Shown one piece after another: positions 1-10,474 of a DNA stretch of 64,000 bases (its first letter is position 1; the number at the start of each line of letters is the position of its first letter). Source of the DNA: Hormiphora californensis (taxonomy: Eukaryota > Ctenophora > Tentaculata > Cydippida > Pleurobrachiidae); contig CM035360.1 of assembly GCA_020137815.1 (NCBI GenBank), positions 3,831,558 to 3,895,557 on the forward strand, read 5' to 3'. Under the pieces are notes generated by a model. It ran no database searches, was not told the DNA's origin, and saw only the letters and a list, made by a program, of their open reading frames with translations. The translations under genes were made by a program, and so were the position numbers.

Positions 1-1427
1 ATCGATTAGAACTGATGCCGTCGATGTTGCGCGCACCGTTTGGCAAAAATTTGGGGGTTAACATTTGGCCTATAATGGATGTTAACCCCTATAAATCAGG
101 ATTGGTGGGGTCTAGAACATCCATCATTGTACCAAAGGCTTCGTCTTGTCTTGATACAACTTCCTGAAAAGTTTTATGTCGTTACTCCAACTACTTCTTG
201 ATTTTTTGGGGGTTTACAAAATATGCGGAAAAAGCCCTTTTTGCCTCTAATTTTGCTCTTTTTTGGGACATCCTGCCTAACTTCCTGAGATAACGGCTAG
301 GACTCAGACCTTGCCGTTTGGCGGTGGGCGGACTCTAGTGCTAACGGACTCTTTATCTAAATTCAAGGCAGACTCTATATCTAAAAGCGGACTCTTTATC
401 TACAGTTAGACTTTGAAAAAAATTTAGATAAAGAGTCCGCCCAGTGTAGACTTTTTAGATATAGAGTCCGCACTGTGTAGACTTTTTAGGCATAGAGTCC
501 CCTGGTACATTTTGGCGCCAAATCCCCCAACCCGGACTGTATGTCTAAAATCCTAAACCAACCCAAAACCTAACCCTAACCATAACCCTAACCATAACCT
601 CGAACCCAAATAATGGCCCTAACACTTCTCAATTAGTATAGAGGTACAGCAAACTCTCGTTTCCGGCCTAACGGCCGAAATCTCGAGTTCGCTGAGAATG
701 GCGGACTCTATGTCTAATTTAGATTTATGTAGATATAGAGTCCGCTCTTTGTAGACTTTTTAGATAAAGAGTCCGCCCTGTTTAGACTTTTTAGAGATAG
801 AGTCCTCCTAGAGTTTAGACTTATTTGGACTCTTTATCTAAATCTAAATTTAGATATAGAGTCCACTGTAGACTTAGAGTGTAGCACTAGAGTCCGCACA
901 CCCCGTTTGGCATAGTTGTTCTAGAGACCGTGTTCTTCAAATTTGGTGTAGCGATTTTTGATTAAGGCCCCCGTTCAAAAATTATAGGGGTTAACATTTG
1001 TTTTGTCCATGAAAATTTTATGTAAACCCCTATAAACTTTGAACGGGGGCCTTAATCAAAAATCGCTACACCAAATTTGAAGAACACGGTCTCTAGAACA
1101 ACTATGCCAAACGGCAAGGTCTGAGTCCTAGCCGTTATCTCAGGAAGTTAGGCAGGATGTCCCAAAAAAGAGCAAAATTAGAGGCAAAAAGGGCTTTTTC
1201 CGCATATTTTGTAAACCCCCAAAAAATCAAGAAGTAGTTGGAGTAACGACATAAAACTTTTCAGGAAGTTGTATCAAGACAAGACGAAGCCTTTGGTACA
1301 ATGATGGATGTTCTAGACCCCACCAATCCTGATTTATAGGGGTTAACATCCATTATAGGCCAAATGTTAACCCCCAAATTTTTGCCAAACGGTGCGCGCA
1401 ACATCGACGGCATCAGTTCTAATCGAT
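1..1427. repeat. Nested long inverted repeat (foldback element)
   Basis: Bases 1-322 are repeated in inverted orientation at 1106-1427; the parts I compared by eye match almost exactly. A second inverted pair, 905-979 with 1038-1112, lies inside and overlaps the inner end of the right arm. The spacer 323-904 contains many copies, in both orientations, of a motif like TAGATATAGAGTCCGC. The left arm begins at base 1, so the element may extend beyond the window. There is no coding capacity: the only ORFs lie in the arms and have no recognisable product. It is probably a non-autonomous foldback DNA transposon. Confidence 0.85.
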
Positions 1428-1499
1428 CCGCCTTGCCCAGCGCTTTCATATAACGTATACCTCAAAAAACACCCCAAAAAACCCGTCGACCCCCCCCTC

Positions 1500-1924
1500 T
1501 GGCCTTAAACACTGATGCCCACCCCCCCATGTTATATCGACCTACCTTTAACACTGATGCCCCCCCACCTCCTAACACTGACCTACCTTTAACACTGATG
1601 CCCCCACCTCCTAACACTGACCTACCCACCTCCTAACGCTGACCTACCTTTAACACTGATGCCCCCATCTCCTAACACTGACCTACCTTTAACACTGATG
1701 CCCCCGCCCCTAACACTGACCTACCTTTAACACTGATGCCCCCACCTCCTAACACTGACCTACCTTTAACACTGATGCCCCCCCCCTCATGTTATATCGA
1801 CCTACCTTTAAGACTTATGCCCCCACCGCCCCCTAAGCCCTAACACTGACCTACCTTTAACACTGATGGCCCCACCCCTAACACTGACCTACCTTTAACA
1901 CTGATGCCCCCACTCCTAACCTAC
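1500..1924. repeat. Minisatellite, ~37-bp unit containing a splice-donor-like sequence
   Basis: Degenerate tandem repeat with a core of ACCTACCTTTAACACTGATG followed by a C-rich spacer, about nine copies. On the minus strand each core reads CAGTGTTAAAG-GTAGGT, which is identical to the 3' end and donor site of the adjacent LIM-protein exon (ending at 1925). The array seems to have grown from that exon/intron junction. Confidence 0.85.
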
Positions 1925-3139
1925 CTTTAACACTGATGGCCTCTCCATCGGTGAAGTAGACGCCACACTTGGCACACTTCAGGCAAGTGTAATGGTACGC
2001 CTTCCCGTTATACTTGAGAATGTGTCCCACAATGAAATCATTGCAAATCTCACATTTCAACCCGTAGTTGGAGTTGTAGCAGTCCTTGTGGTAGGCCTTG
2101 CCGTCCCTGAAAATTATTATTGTCAGTAAGTAGGCTATGAATCTTCTCTTCCCTAGGTATAGTAACGATCTCACCTTTCTTTCCCGTAGTTTAAGTAATA
2201 ATCTCATTTTGCTCTCTCCTAGTTAAAGAAACGATCTCACTTTACTCTCCTCTAGTTTAAGTAATAATCTCATTTTGCTCTCTCCTAGTTAAAGAAACGA
2301 TCTCACTTTACTCTCCCCTAGGTAAAATAACAATCTCACCCGATACTAACTTGGTAAGGAAGGATCCCTTGATAGGTTTATCGCACGTTGCACACTTAAA
2401 ACACTCTTGGTGCCACCGTCCACCTAACGCCTTGGAAACCGCTCCACCCGTGATCTTTTTCCCACATCCCATACACACTGGGGGAGGAGGGGGTGTTAGG
2501 GAGCTGGATTATATTTGGAGAGAGGGTAAAGGCTTAGGGAAAACAAGGATATAAATCAGCGGGGTGATCTGTTGTTATAGGGCATGAAATGAAGGGAACT
2601 GAAATTAACAGGAAAATGATCTGATATCTTGGTTTTTCCGGTCCAAGCTCCTGAATTCAATGCTTCTGAGAGAATGCTGTAAAACGTAAATCAAACACCC
2701 GGAATGCTCTCATAGTTTATATCACACACGCACACTCACAAAGCCATGGTCTTCACAGTTGTTATACACGCCTGCACCTAACAAAATACGGGGGAAATAC
2801 ATCACTGTGTGTATTTAGCAGTACAAAATGCTAAATATCCACTGGACCCTTCAGTCAGATCAATACTCTGACCGCTGTTCTCACGTGCTCCGAATCGAAT
2901 GAGAACAGGGTCAGGACAATGCTCTGACAGGGGTCGCATTGTTTTCCACACCTAGCGAACATGAACAGCCATATCACAACACCACAGGGGATGGACGGGG
3001 GGATTCTCAGCGGTGTTTTTACCGAGCCTCTCCCCTTTTTCATAGCACGCCAAGTGATATGTTCCATTGTCGGAGCCGTAAACTTTGATCAGAGCGGCCT
3101 TCTTGTTGTTACAAGGCTCCCCACACTCGGGACAGTTAG
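1925..3139 (-). CDS. LIM-domain protein, three internal exons (partial gene)
   Basis: Three exons on the minus strand have matching phases: 3139-3023, 2477-2351 and 2106-1925, with acceptors ending CAG and donors GGTAAAA, GTTAGT and GTAGGT. The first encodes a Cys/His segment (CPECGEPC then YHLAC). The next two encode a complete LIM finger pair (CMGC, WHQEC, FKCATC, YHKDC) followed by a second LIM (CEIC, YHYTC, LKCAKC) that is cut at the last donor. LIM domains are zinc-binding protein-interaction modules of cytoskeletal and adaptor proteins. The spacing and residues recall actin-binding LIM (ABLIM) proteins, but that subfamily call is inference. Start and end exons were not found; the gene continues at lower coordinates beyond the minisatellite, and upstream exons may lie past 3139. 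Confidence 0.8.
2852..2931. repeat. Small MITE, CTGTCAG-family copy 1 (LIM intron)
   Basis: Imperfect inverted repeat ending in sequences related to CTGTCAGGCCAATGCTCTGAC. Related copies lie at 56303-56391, 61537-61640 and 63939 to the window end. Confidence 0.65.
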
Positions 3140-3156
3140 CTGGGTAGTTGGTTGGG

Positions 3157-3238
3157 TACAGTCGGACCCCGATATACCGGGATACTCGGTTTATCCTCCC
3201 GGTAAATAGGGGTTTCGGTAAATCGGGGTCCGACTGTA
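3157..3238. repeat. pogo/Tigger-like MITE, CAGTCGGACCCC family, copy 1
   Basis: Short element with terminal inverted repeats TACAGTCGGACCCCGAT and its reverse complement, bounded by TA. The ends and the TA boundary resemble pogo/Tigger non-autonomous elements (established pattern, assignment inferred). Other copies: 10475-11332, 28152-28250, 60432-60646, and a fragment at 16047-16105. Confidence 0.75.
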
Positions 3239-3854
3239 CAATACATCGTGGAATTGGTTAGTAAATTACAGAAATTATTAAAGAAATATATTGCTTACCA
3301 TATTCTTTCGACATAACTTGAGGCCCTTAAACAGTGATACAAGTCAGATTACAAAGATAATTAACTCAATTTACTAATTCAAGATTTACTAATAAGATAT
3401 ACTAACAAGATAACTGGTCACATACATTAAACAAAGCTAGGTAGTTAGAGAGAGAGTAAACAAGCATCATAGACCATCCTAGACTGTTACCCGTTACGTA
3501 AGTATGGTGCTAAATAGTTGTGACCAACATTAAACATAACCATAACCATAACAAGACCTGATCTGTGCGACAACATCATTTTTGTTTTGTTTATCTAAAG
3601 TGCAACAACAAGTAGCATGTAATTGATGACTAAATCAAGAGTTTTAAAATGTATAGGTACGTGACTGGCTGGGAGGGGAGAAAGACGGGGGAGGTCGACC
3701 GGTATGCATTCTAAAGTGTGTAATATAATATGACAATGACATTGAACTTCAAGATTGTATCGAGATGTGGTCATAACGCTAAAAAAGGTGAAAATTGCCG
3801 TTTCGCTCTAGCTAATCTCATTCTAAACAAAACAAACCACAAAATAAGTATTAA
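3239..3854. other. AT-rich stretch with no gene seen
   Basis: No ORF with a recognisable product, RNA gene or strong repeat structure was seen between the MITE and the LINE fragment. Confidence 0.5.
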
Positions 3855-4455
3855 ATGTTCTATTATCTAACCGACAAAGTGCCAGCGTGTGAGGGTGTGG
3901 ATAGCTTGCGTTTTACCAGAGCCAATGCTGTTCCGGATGAGTTCAGGCTCCAGTACCCGAAACTCTCAAGTGTCAACACTAATTCTAAATTGAGGAGAAG
4001 GCGACCTTCTGTATTTCTACCCAGTCTGTGGAACGAACTTCCTTTGGACATCAGATCTCTTCTGTCTGTTGATTCCTTCAAGACAAGACTTAAGACCCGA
4101 CTCTTCACTGAGGCTTATGGCGTAAGTACTTCCTGAAGGCTTGTATCAGTTTTTTTATCTCCAGTGTGTTTGGAACAGTTGTATCGGTTTTTATTTTAAG
4201 CATTTTTTGAGGGTTTGAAGCATGAGTGGACAGAGTGTGAAGCAGTGTGAATTTTGTTTACCAAGGATTCTTTTTGGACAGTTTATCATTATATGTCAGT
4301 TATTTTCTTCAGTTTTTTCCCACGATATGTGAGCCGTTGTAAGTCAGTTATATTCCATTATGGTCTTGATAGAGTAAATTTTTTCCCTAGCTTTGTATCC
4401 CGCTCTGATTGTCTTTCAGTGGCAGCAGTTATTCAATTCAATTCAATTCAATTGT
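3855..4455 (+). mobile_element. 3' end fragment of a CR1/L2-type LINE
   Basis: The open frame 3855-4136 encodes the extreme C-terminus of a LINE ORF2: the pattern PSLWNELPLDIRS followed by SFKTRLKTRLF is close to GPRLWNVLPQTIRS and LFKSKLKTHLF at the end of the neighbouring LINE ORF2. It is followed by about 300 bases of 3' UTR ending in a short tandem ATTCA repeat (4434-4453), the usual 3' tail of CR1/L2 elements. It is 5'-truncated, as is typical for LINE insertions. Confidence 0.75.
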
Positions 4456-4881
4456 TACATTTGATACCCCGCAAATTGACTCAATATAGCTAAGAGATAA
4501 ACGCAAAAAACAGAGAGAAAAACTCATAATTAAAACGCCAGAGCTCTTAAGCCAGCCTTCTTATGCGGCAGTCCATACAGAAACAGTAGATAGATAAAAG
4601 TGGGTACACACTGAGGGACCGTGTGAATAAGTTAATTAAAATAGATATAATTAAAAAGAAGAATTTAGAATTCCAATCATAAAAAGAGTAGATTAATAAT
4701 TAATAGTTAATTCAGTAGATAACGGTGTAGATAAGCTATACGATTACTTGGTTAAAAATATATGATAAAAAATCACTGCACTCAGTATAAAAAGGGGCTA
4801 GACTCGGAACTCAGAACAGAACAAGACACGTAAAACAAGACAGACAATGACTAGACAGATCTCTACTAACAAAGCTACAAA
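4455..4881. other. Probable 3' flank/3' UTR of the minus-strand LINE
   Basis: AT-rich, non-coding. The exact 3' end of the minus-strand LINE cannot be placed by eye; it could be anywhere between the ORF2 stop at 4882 and the tail of the adjacent plus-strand fragment near 4455. Confidence 0.4.
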
Positions 4882-7851
4882 TCAGCCAGCAGGACCGTAT
4901 GACTTGTCAAAGAGGTGCGTCTTCAGCTTCGATTTGAAGAGTGACTCATCTGTGCAGCTTCGAATTGTTTGAGGCAGGACATTCCACAGTCTCGGTCCTG
5001 CTACCTGGAAAGCACGCTGAGAAGTCTTATACTTAGTGGAGAAGTCTTTTTGGAGAAGTGTTGGATCATCATCATGTCTCAGTGATTTGCACTTTAGTTG
5101 CCGCCTTTGTATTAGACTCTGTAGGTAGGGTGGTGCTAGATTGTTGATGCACTTGAAAACCATAAGACAGATCTTGTAGTCAATTCTCGCTGTGACAGGA
5201 AGAAAGTGCAGCTGCTTTCTCAGTTCTGTTACTCCTCTCCATTGCCATCTTCCAAAGATGAATCTTGTCGCTGCATTCTGCACTTTTTGAAGGCGGGTGA
5301 TGTCACTCTTATCAGCTCCAATTAATAGGCCATTGCAGTAGTCTATGCGAGAGTGAATAAGGGAGTGAACCAGCTGGACTTTGTTTTTCTTTGACAGTTT
5401 GTCGCCGATGCGCCTCAGGTTGTGTAAGGTCATGTTGCAGTCCCTGACTATCTTGGAGATATGGGCTTTCATGGTGAGCCTTTCATCAAATATAACTCCT
5501 AGATTCCTTGCCTGTTCCGAGGGACTGATGTACGTTGCCGGTTGATCAGATCTACGCAGAGAGAAAGACTCATCATGAGCGATGGGGTTTGTAGTTTTGT
5601 CAGTCCGCGATGATATAAACAGTAGTTCTGTTTTGGAGGGGTTGAGTTTCAAATAACTCGATGCCATCCATTGCTCGATTTCTGAGAAACATTGTCGAAG
5701 CTGATCTTCATTTTGTGTCCAGTTGTTGTTGGTAAACTTCACATATAGCTGCGAGTCGTCTGCGTAAAGGTGAATCCTCATCCCATGTTTGGCCGCAATT
5801 TTCTCGAGGTCTTTCGTGAACAGAATAAACATAAGGGGCCCCAAGATTGATCCCTGGGGCACTCCAATGTGTACACTTACTTCAGCAGACTGGGAATCAC
5901 CTATTTTGACAACAGCTTTCCTTCCTTCGAGATAAGAAGAGAACCATTTGAGAGCTGTTCCACTGACACCATACATGTGCTGCAGGCGACGAAGAAGGGT
6001 TGTATGAGGAACAGTATCAAAGGCAGCAGAGAGATCGAGTAGAAGGAGTACTGCCTTACTTTTCTTGTCAGTCATCACGAGTAGATCATTAAAGATCTTC
6101 AGGGTAGCCGTTTCACATGAGTGTTTTTTTCTGTAGGCAGACTGCACTGTAGCAAACAGCTCGTGTTCTTCCAGGTGTTCTGTCAATTGTAAAGAAACGC
6201 ACTTTTCGATGATTTTAGAGATGAAGCTGAGGTTAGATATAGGCCTGTAGCTTCCAACATCGTTGCTGTCCAACCCTTTCCCCTTGTACACCGGCCGGAT
6301 AACTGCTTTCTTGAGGACAGAAGGAAATACTCCGTTGACCAGACTACCGTTGACAATTGCTTTAATGATGGGGATCAGCTCGTGTATACAGGTTCCAACG
6401 AGCTTAGAAGGAATGGGATCGAGGTCACAGATTTTATAATTCATTGAACGAATGATCTTCACCAGCTCATCACTGGTTACAGGTCTGAAAGAGTCAAACT
6501 TAGGCAGGCTATTTTCATCCTCAAGACCAGAAACTTCCTCGGTGTCAGCACGCATTGCTTCAATTTCTGTGTAGATCTTGTTGATTTTTTCTTGGAAGAA
6601 TTCAATGAATCTCTGGCATAGTTCGTCAAGATCCGTGTATTCAGGAAGTACTGATGAATTTCCATCCTTTCCCAGCAGACCATTCATGATTCTGTAAGAC
6701 TTCTGCATATCACCATCGGCTTCATCAAGCTTCTCCCGATAATATCCACTCCTAACTCCAACGATAAACTTGGTTGCTGCTTTAGCCTCGTCACGTTTAG
6801 TTCGGAGACTGTCCCACAGTTTTTCAGGACACACAGATTTCAACAGCGTGGCCAGATACTGTCGTTCAGCTTTCCTCCTACGACGTTTAGCAGCTTGACA
6901 ATCAGTGTTATACCACTTGGGGCCTGGATCTTCGGGGACAATCATCTCAGTGACCGGGGCAAGTTCATCGAGAAACTCAGCCAACATCTCATCATACAGT
7001 TCAATAAGTTCCTCCACCTCCGAGGGAAAGTTTTCTATGTCACAGAGAGGGGACTGTAGGATTGAGAATATTAGCTGTTCAATATCCAGTGATTTCATGT
7101 CTCTTTTCTTAACCGAGACAAACTTCTTCCGTTGGACTGTAACTCCATTTTCTAGGGTGAATGACACCAGGGCATGATCAGGTACAGCAGGAATCATATC
7201 CACATGTATATTGGAGATAGGAGAAGTACCAGGTAAGATCTTGGCAAGGACCAAATCCAGTGTACCACCCGCTATATGCGTAGGTTCCGAAACAAATTGA
7301 CGAAAATGATGGTCATCGAGAAGCCCGAGAAAGGTTTTAGTTGATCCGGAACTGGTATCTTGCACATGTATGTTGAAATCACCTGAAATAACCACCTCTC
7401 CAGGCCGTTCCGAAAGGTCATGGAGTAACGATTCGAATTCATCGAAGAAGGTAGAAATAGGGCTGGATGGAGGGCGATAGATGCCAAGAAGACGGAGGGG
7501 TTGGAACCTGGGTCCCTGAGCTGTAGGATTGGAACTCTTTTGAGTGATGAGAGTTTCCACACACTCGAATGATGAAAATGAGTGCTTTACCTGAACATGG
7601 TGGAAGGATTTCCTCATGAGGATGGCGACACCACCTCCTCTAGAGCCACGCGGCCTGCTGACCAACTTGTAGCCATGCTCTCTAGTCTCTCTCTCAATAG
7701 CACTCTCATCTAAGTGTAACCACGTCTCGCTTAAACACACTGCATCAATATCACTGTCAGAAATACTCAATAAAACATCTAACAACTTGTTACGCAACGA
7801 GAAACAGTTAACAGTGGCCAGTTTTAACCCTACTGGTTTTTTGAACGAGCT
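4882..7851 (-). CDS. LINE ORF2: AP-endonuclease and reverse transcriptase (CR1/L2-like)
   Basis: The frame is open from 7851 to the stop at 4882, about 990 codons. The N-terminus carries the apurinic-endonuclease signatures TVNCFSLRNK, LSETWL, SGDFNIHV and VPDHALVSF. The reverse transcriptase shows LLLDLSAAFDTVPH (motif A), GVPQGSILGP (motif B) and YADDSQLYV (catalytic motif C). The C-terminus ends in the GPRLWNVLP block shared by CR1/L2-type LINEs. There is no ATG before the endonuclease active-site residues: the first Met lies near residue 80, after the catalytic Asn and Glu. ORF2 is therefore probably not started on its own ATG. Its frame is -1 to ORF1 and they overlap by 22 nt at a slippery site. 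No internal stop is seen, so the copy looks young. It copies its RNA back into genomic DNA at an endonuclease nick. Confidence 0.92.
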   Translation of the reverse strand, partial: SSFKKPVGLKLATVNCFSLRNKLLDVLLSISDSDIDAVCLSETWLHLDESAIERETREHGYKLVSRPRGSRGGGVAILMRKSFHHVQVKHSFSSFECVETLITQKSSNPTAQGPRFQPLRLLGIYRPPSSPISTFFDEFESLLHDLSERPGEVVISGDFNIHVQDTSSGSTKTFLGLLDDHHFRQFVSEPTHIAGGTLDLVLAKILPGTSPISNIHVDMIPAVPDHALVSFTLENGVTVQRKKFVSVKKRDMKSLDIEQLIFSILQSPLCDIENFPSEVEELIELYDEMLAEFLDELAPVTEMIVPEDPGPKWYNTDCQAAKRRRRKAERQYLATLLKSVCPEKLWDSLRTKRDEAKAATKFIVGVRSGYYREKLDEADGDMQKSYRIMNGLLGKDGNSSVLPEYTDLDELCQRFIEFFQEKINKIYTEIEAMRADTEEVSGLEDENSLPKFDSFRPVTSDELVKIIRSMNYKICDLDPIPSKLVGTCIHELIPIIKAIVNGSLVNGVFPSVLKKAVIRPVYKGKGLDSNDVGSYRPISNLSFISKIIEKCVSLQLTEHLEEHELFATVQSAYRKKHSCETATLKIFNDLLVMTDKKSKAVLLLLDLSAAFDTVPHTTLLRRLQHMYGVSGTALKWFSSYLEGRKAVVKIGDSQSAEVSVHIGVPQGSILGPLMFILFTKDLEKIAAKHGMRIHLYADDSQLYVKFTNNNWTQNEDQLRQCFSEIEQWMASSYLKLNPSKTELLFISSRTDKTTNPIAHDESFSLRRSDQPATYISPSEQARNLGVIFDERLTMKAHISKIVRDCNMTLHNLRRIGDKLSKKNKVQLVHSLIHSRIDYCNGLLIGADKSDITRLQKVQNAATRFIFGRWQWRGVTELRKQLHFLPVTARIDYKICLMVFKCINNLAPPYLQSLIQRRQLKCKSLRHDDDPTLLQKDFSTKYKTSQRAFQVAGPRLWNVLPQTIRSCTDESLFKSKLKTHLFDKSYGPAG

Positions 7852-8903
7852 TCATTGAACTTAGACAGATACAAGGGACAATCTCGACTGTTTGCAGCAT
7901 GGGCAACATCTGACTTTTTCGCAACAGAACAGTTATTACATTTAGGAATGAAACTTTCGTTAGATTTTGCCGTACAGTCTTTAGAAGAATGTTCTTGAGA
8001 ACAGTGGGTACACACTGGACGTTTGTTACACACATCTTGCGTGTGGTGGAAGTCCTGACAATTATAACACTGAATAACCCGCACACGATCCACCACCCTA
8101 CACGCCATATAACCAACATAGACTACTCCTTGTCCCAGTATCTGCCGTTTGATTGTAGTAGGCAGCCTTAGTCCAATGGTACAGGTATCAGGGACTCGAT
8201 CATTTTCCCTGTAGTATATTACATCAATGTTATCATTGTCCAGTTGCTCGTTTTTCTCCTTAAGCATACCAAGTATTTCCTGGCACCTCACCGAGCGATC
8301 TGTAGTTTGCCTCATGGAATCAGTAAGAGGGAAGTTGAGGACTGTTATCTTGCAAGTGGGTTCGGATCGAACTCTGACAGTTGTTGAAGAGAGGTCCTTA
8401 TTGAGGGCATCTGCTGCCTTATCACCATCAGTACTGGGCACAGTAATGATCACCGCATTTTTCTTCTTGACCAACCGAGAGACTTTCGTTTTTGACAGGG
8501 CAGTCTCACTGAGCCTGTGTACTTCATCAACATCAGCATCCTTGCAGTCAACGACGATTTTCCTGTATGATGGTTTTGTTGGAGGGGTGGTAAGAGGTAT
8601 GGCAGCTGGGAGCACTGTAGGAATGGAGGTGGTGGAAGGTTTTCCAGACATAGCAAGTTGGGCATAAGATGGTTGGAGTTGCTGAATGGTTTCTTTGATA
8701 GTCAGCTGGAGTTCTTCCCGGAATTGGATGAACCGTTCATCTTGTTGCTTTCCAAGTTTGACGAGGATATTAGCGTCACTGTTATTATCATTCTGTGCTG
8801 GTTTGTTGCATTGGGTAGCTTCGTTCCAAAGCGCTCTATAGGCGACCTTTATAACCTTCCACAAGTCATTTCTACTGACCGTACGTTCGGTGTTTCCAGA
8901 CAT
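7830..8903 (-). CDS. LINE ORF1: nucleic-acid-binding protein with zinc knuckles
   Basis: Intact 357-residue ORF from an ATG at 8903. The C-terminal third holds CCHC-type zinc knuckles: C-x2-C-x4-H-x4-C (CYNCQDFHHTQDVC), C-x2-C-x3-H-x4-C (CTHCSQEHSSKDC) and a looser third Cys/His cluster beginning CNNC. This is the gag-like arrangement of jockey/CR1/L2-type ORF1 proteins, which bind element RNA. The N-terminal two thirds is polar with a Pro/Thr-rich linker. The stop codon (7832-7830) lies six bases beyond an AAAAAAC heptamer. Downstream ORF2 is in the -1 frame. Confidence 0.88.
   Translation of the reverse strand: MSGNTERTVSRNDLWKVIKVAYRALWNEATQCNKPAQNDNNSDANILVKLGKQQDERFIQFREELQLTIKETIQQLQPSYAQLAMSGKPSTTSIPTVLPAAIPLTTPPTKPSYRKIVVDCKDADVDEVHRLSETALSKTKVSRLVKKKNAVIITVPSTDGDKAADALNKDLSSTTVRVRSEPTCKITVLNFPLTDSMRQTTDRSVRCQEILGMLKEKNEQLDNDNIDVIYYRENDRVPDTCTIGLRLPTTIKRQILGQGVVYVGYMACRVVDRVRVIQCYNCQDFHHTQDVCNKRPVCTHCSQEHSSKDCTAKSNESFIPKCNNCSVAKKSDVAHAANSRDCPLYLSKFNEARSKNQ
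7836..7842 (-). promoter_or_regulatory. Candidate -1 ribosomal frameshift heptamer A AAA AAC
   Basis: On the minus strand the ORF1 codons read TCA AAA AAC CAG TAG. The heptamer A AAA AAC is therefore in the correct zero-frame register for the X XXY YYZ slip, and slippage by -1 enters the ORF2 frame. The two frames overlap for only 22 nt (7851-7830), and the heptamer lies in it. A weak stem, CAGT with ACTG, follows; a stronger downstream structure was not established. Confidence 0.65.
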
Positions 8904-9198
8904 TTCTCCGTTATCTCTTGATCTGTTGCCCCTGGAGGATATGGGCGGAATATAAGCACGTCTATTATTATTATTATTATTCTCACTTCTCAGTACATTT
9001 ATTGGAAGAGCGCAATTTCTGTTCCCACATTCCCAACGGCAAGGGCCTTTCGGGCTTCGGCCTCACTGAGGTCTGAGGACTGAGGTCTCGGCCGTCGGTG
9101 GTTCTGCACTGTGGAATCTTCGTGATACTATTGTTTGTCACTGAACAATGGTCATAAGCAGTCAATACGCGGTCATGACTGTATTTTCCAGCTGTCAA
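8904..9198. other. 5' flank of the LINE; no gene seen
   Basis: Contains a (TAT)n run near 8963-8980 and otherwise unremarkable sequence; part is probably the 5' UTR of the minus-strand LINE. Confidence 0.4.
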
Positions 9199-9494
9199 TA
9201 GGGATCCCTAAAAAAGTTCAGTATTTACACAGAGTTTACACAGTCTTTACTCAGTCGTTACACCCAGAGCGGCGCGTGCTGCGCACAGTGGCTTTTTCCA
9301 AGAAAATATTGGATTGTGTGCTGCACAATTGACAAAATTGAGCGCTGCGGCGAAAAAAGTTTCCGAAAACGCTGCAAATCGAGTGCGAAAGACGCAGTCG
9401 TTACACCCAGAGCGGCGCGGGCGCTCTGGGTGTAACGACTGAGTAAAGACTGTGTAAACTCTGTGTAAATACTGAACTTTTTTAGGGATCCCTA
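9199..9494. repeat. Foldback MITE with ~73-bp perfect arms
   Basis: The arms 9199-9274 and 9421-9494 are reverse complements, beginning TAGGGATCCCTAAAA and ending in GGATCCCTA. The inner ends carry GTTACACCCAGAGCGGCGCG. Non-coding; probably a TA-flanked DNA-transposon derivative. Confidence 0.85.
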
Positions 9495-9726
9495 TGTTCA
9501 AGGGGCAAGGGCGAACAAGAAAGGAGACGAAAAGAAGGATTTCGATTTTTTTGTGACGCTTTCCGTGAATTTATTTTATTTTATTTGAAGGAAATTCTAT
9601 TGCGCGGCGCCGTTTGCAGCGCATTGTGCAAATTAATTGACCCGCTACGTTTTTTTGCTGCGCTGCGCCATAAATACGAGCGCGAGCCATGAAATTTGAT
9701 TTTCCCACACAAAAATTTCGTTCTTT

Positions 9727-10368
9727 TTGGGTTTTTTGCCATTCCAAAACATTCCCCTGTCCTGTGCCTGTGGAAAGGTCAATACCCTTGAACATTGCTT
9801 ATCATGCGCTCTTGGCGGGTACGTATATATGCGCCACAATAACATCAGGGACCTGACTGCTAATATTCTACTCGAGGCTGGGTGTAAGGATGTTGAAGTC
9901 GAGCCTCAGCTCCTTCCCATCTCCGGCGAGACGTTCAACTATCGTTCAACAATCACTGAGAACAGTGCCCGACTTGACGTCTCGGCCAGAGGTGTGTGGA
10001 GCCCGCTCGACAAGGTTTACACGGATATAAGGGTTTTCAACTCTTTGGCACCCACTAACAACCGCCAGTCCGTGGATGACACTTTTCGGAGACACGAACA
10101 GGAGAAGATCCGGAACTATAACGACCGTGTAATACAGGTAGAAAAGGCGACTTTCATGCCGCTTGTGTTCTCTACTACAGGCCTGATGGGTCCTAAAGCG
10201 GAAGTTTTTTACAAACGGGCCGCAACCCTTCTATCCAACAAAACAGGCCACACCTACAGCGACTCCATCCGCTATATCCGGCTCCGCCTTTCATTTTGTC
10301 TGCTGAAGACTATACTGATATCAATAAGGGGGTACAGAGGAAACTGTTTTACCCGATTTAATTCTTAA
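9727..10368 (+). pseudogene. C-terminal fragment of a retroelement-type protein
   Basis: The open frame gives about 213 residues, but the likely protein part begins at SCACGKVNTLEHC and runs to the stop. I recognise the overall pattern (Cys-x-Cys with EHCLSC and a GG turn, then DLTANILLEAG, ARLDVSARGVW, TDIRVFNS, RRHEQEKIRNYNDRV and PLVFSTTGLMG) as a segment found downstream of reverse-transcriptase-like proteins in invertebrate genomes. The ARLDV and TDIRV segments could be the acidic residues of a restriction-endonuclease-like fold (inference). No reverse transcriptase lies upstream, so this is a truncated copy. It is sandwiched between a foldback and a pogo-like element. Confidence 0.6.
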
Positions 10369-10474
10369 TTCTTATGACAATGATTTTAACCTTATAATCT
10401 AACTTATTACTTTTATAGTCCTAATGATCAATTTAATGTGTATATAGTGATTGTGTAACCTGATTTATTTCTTA

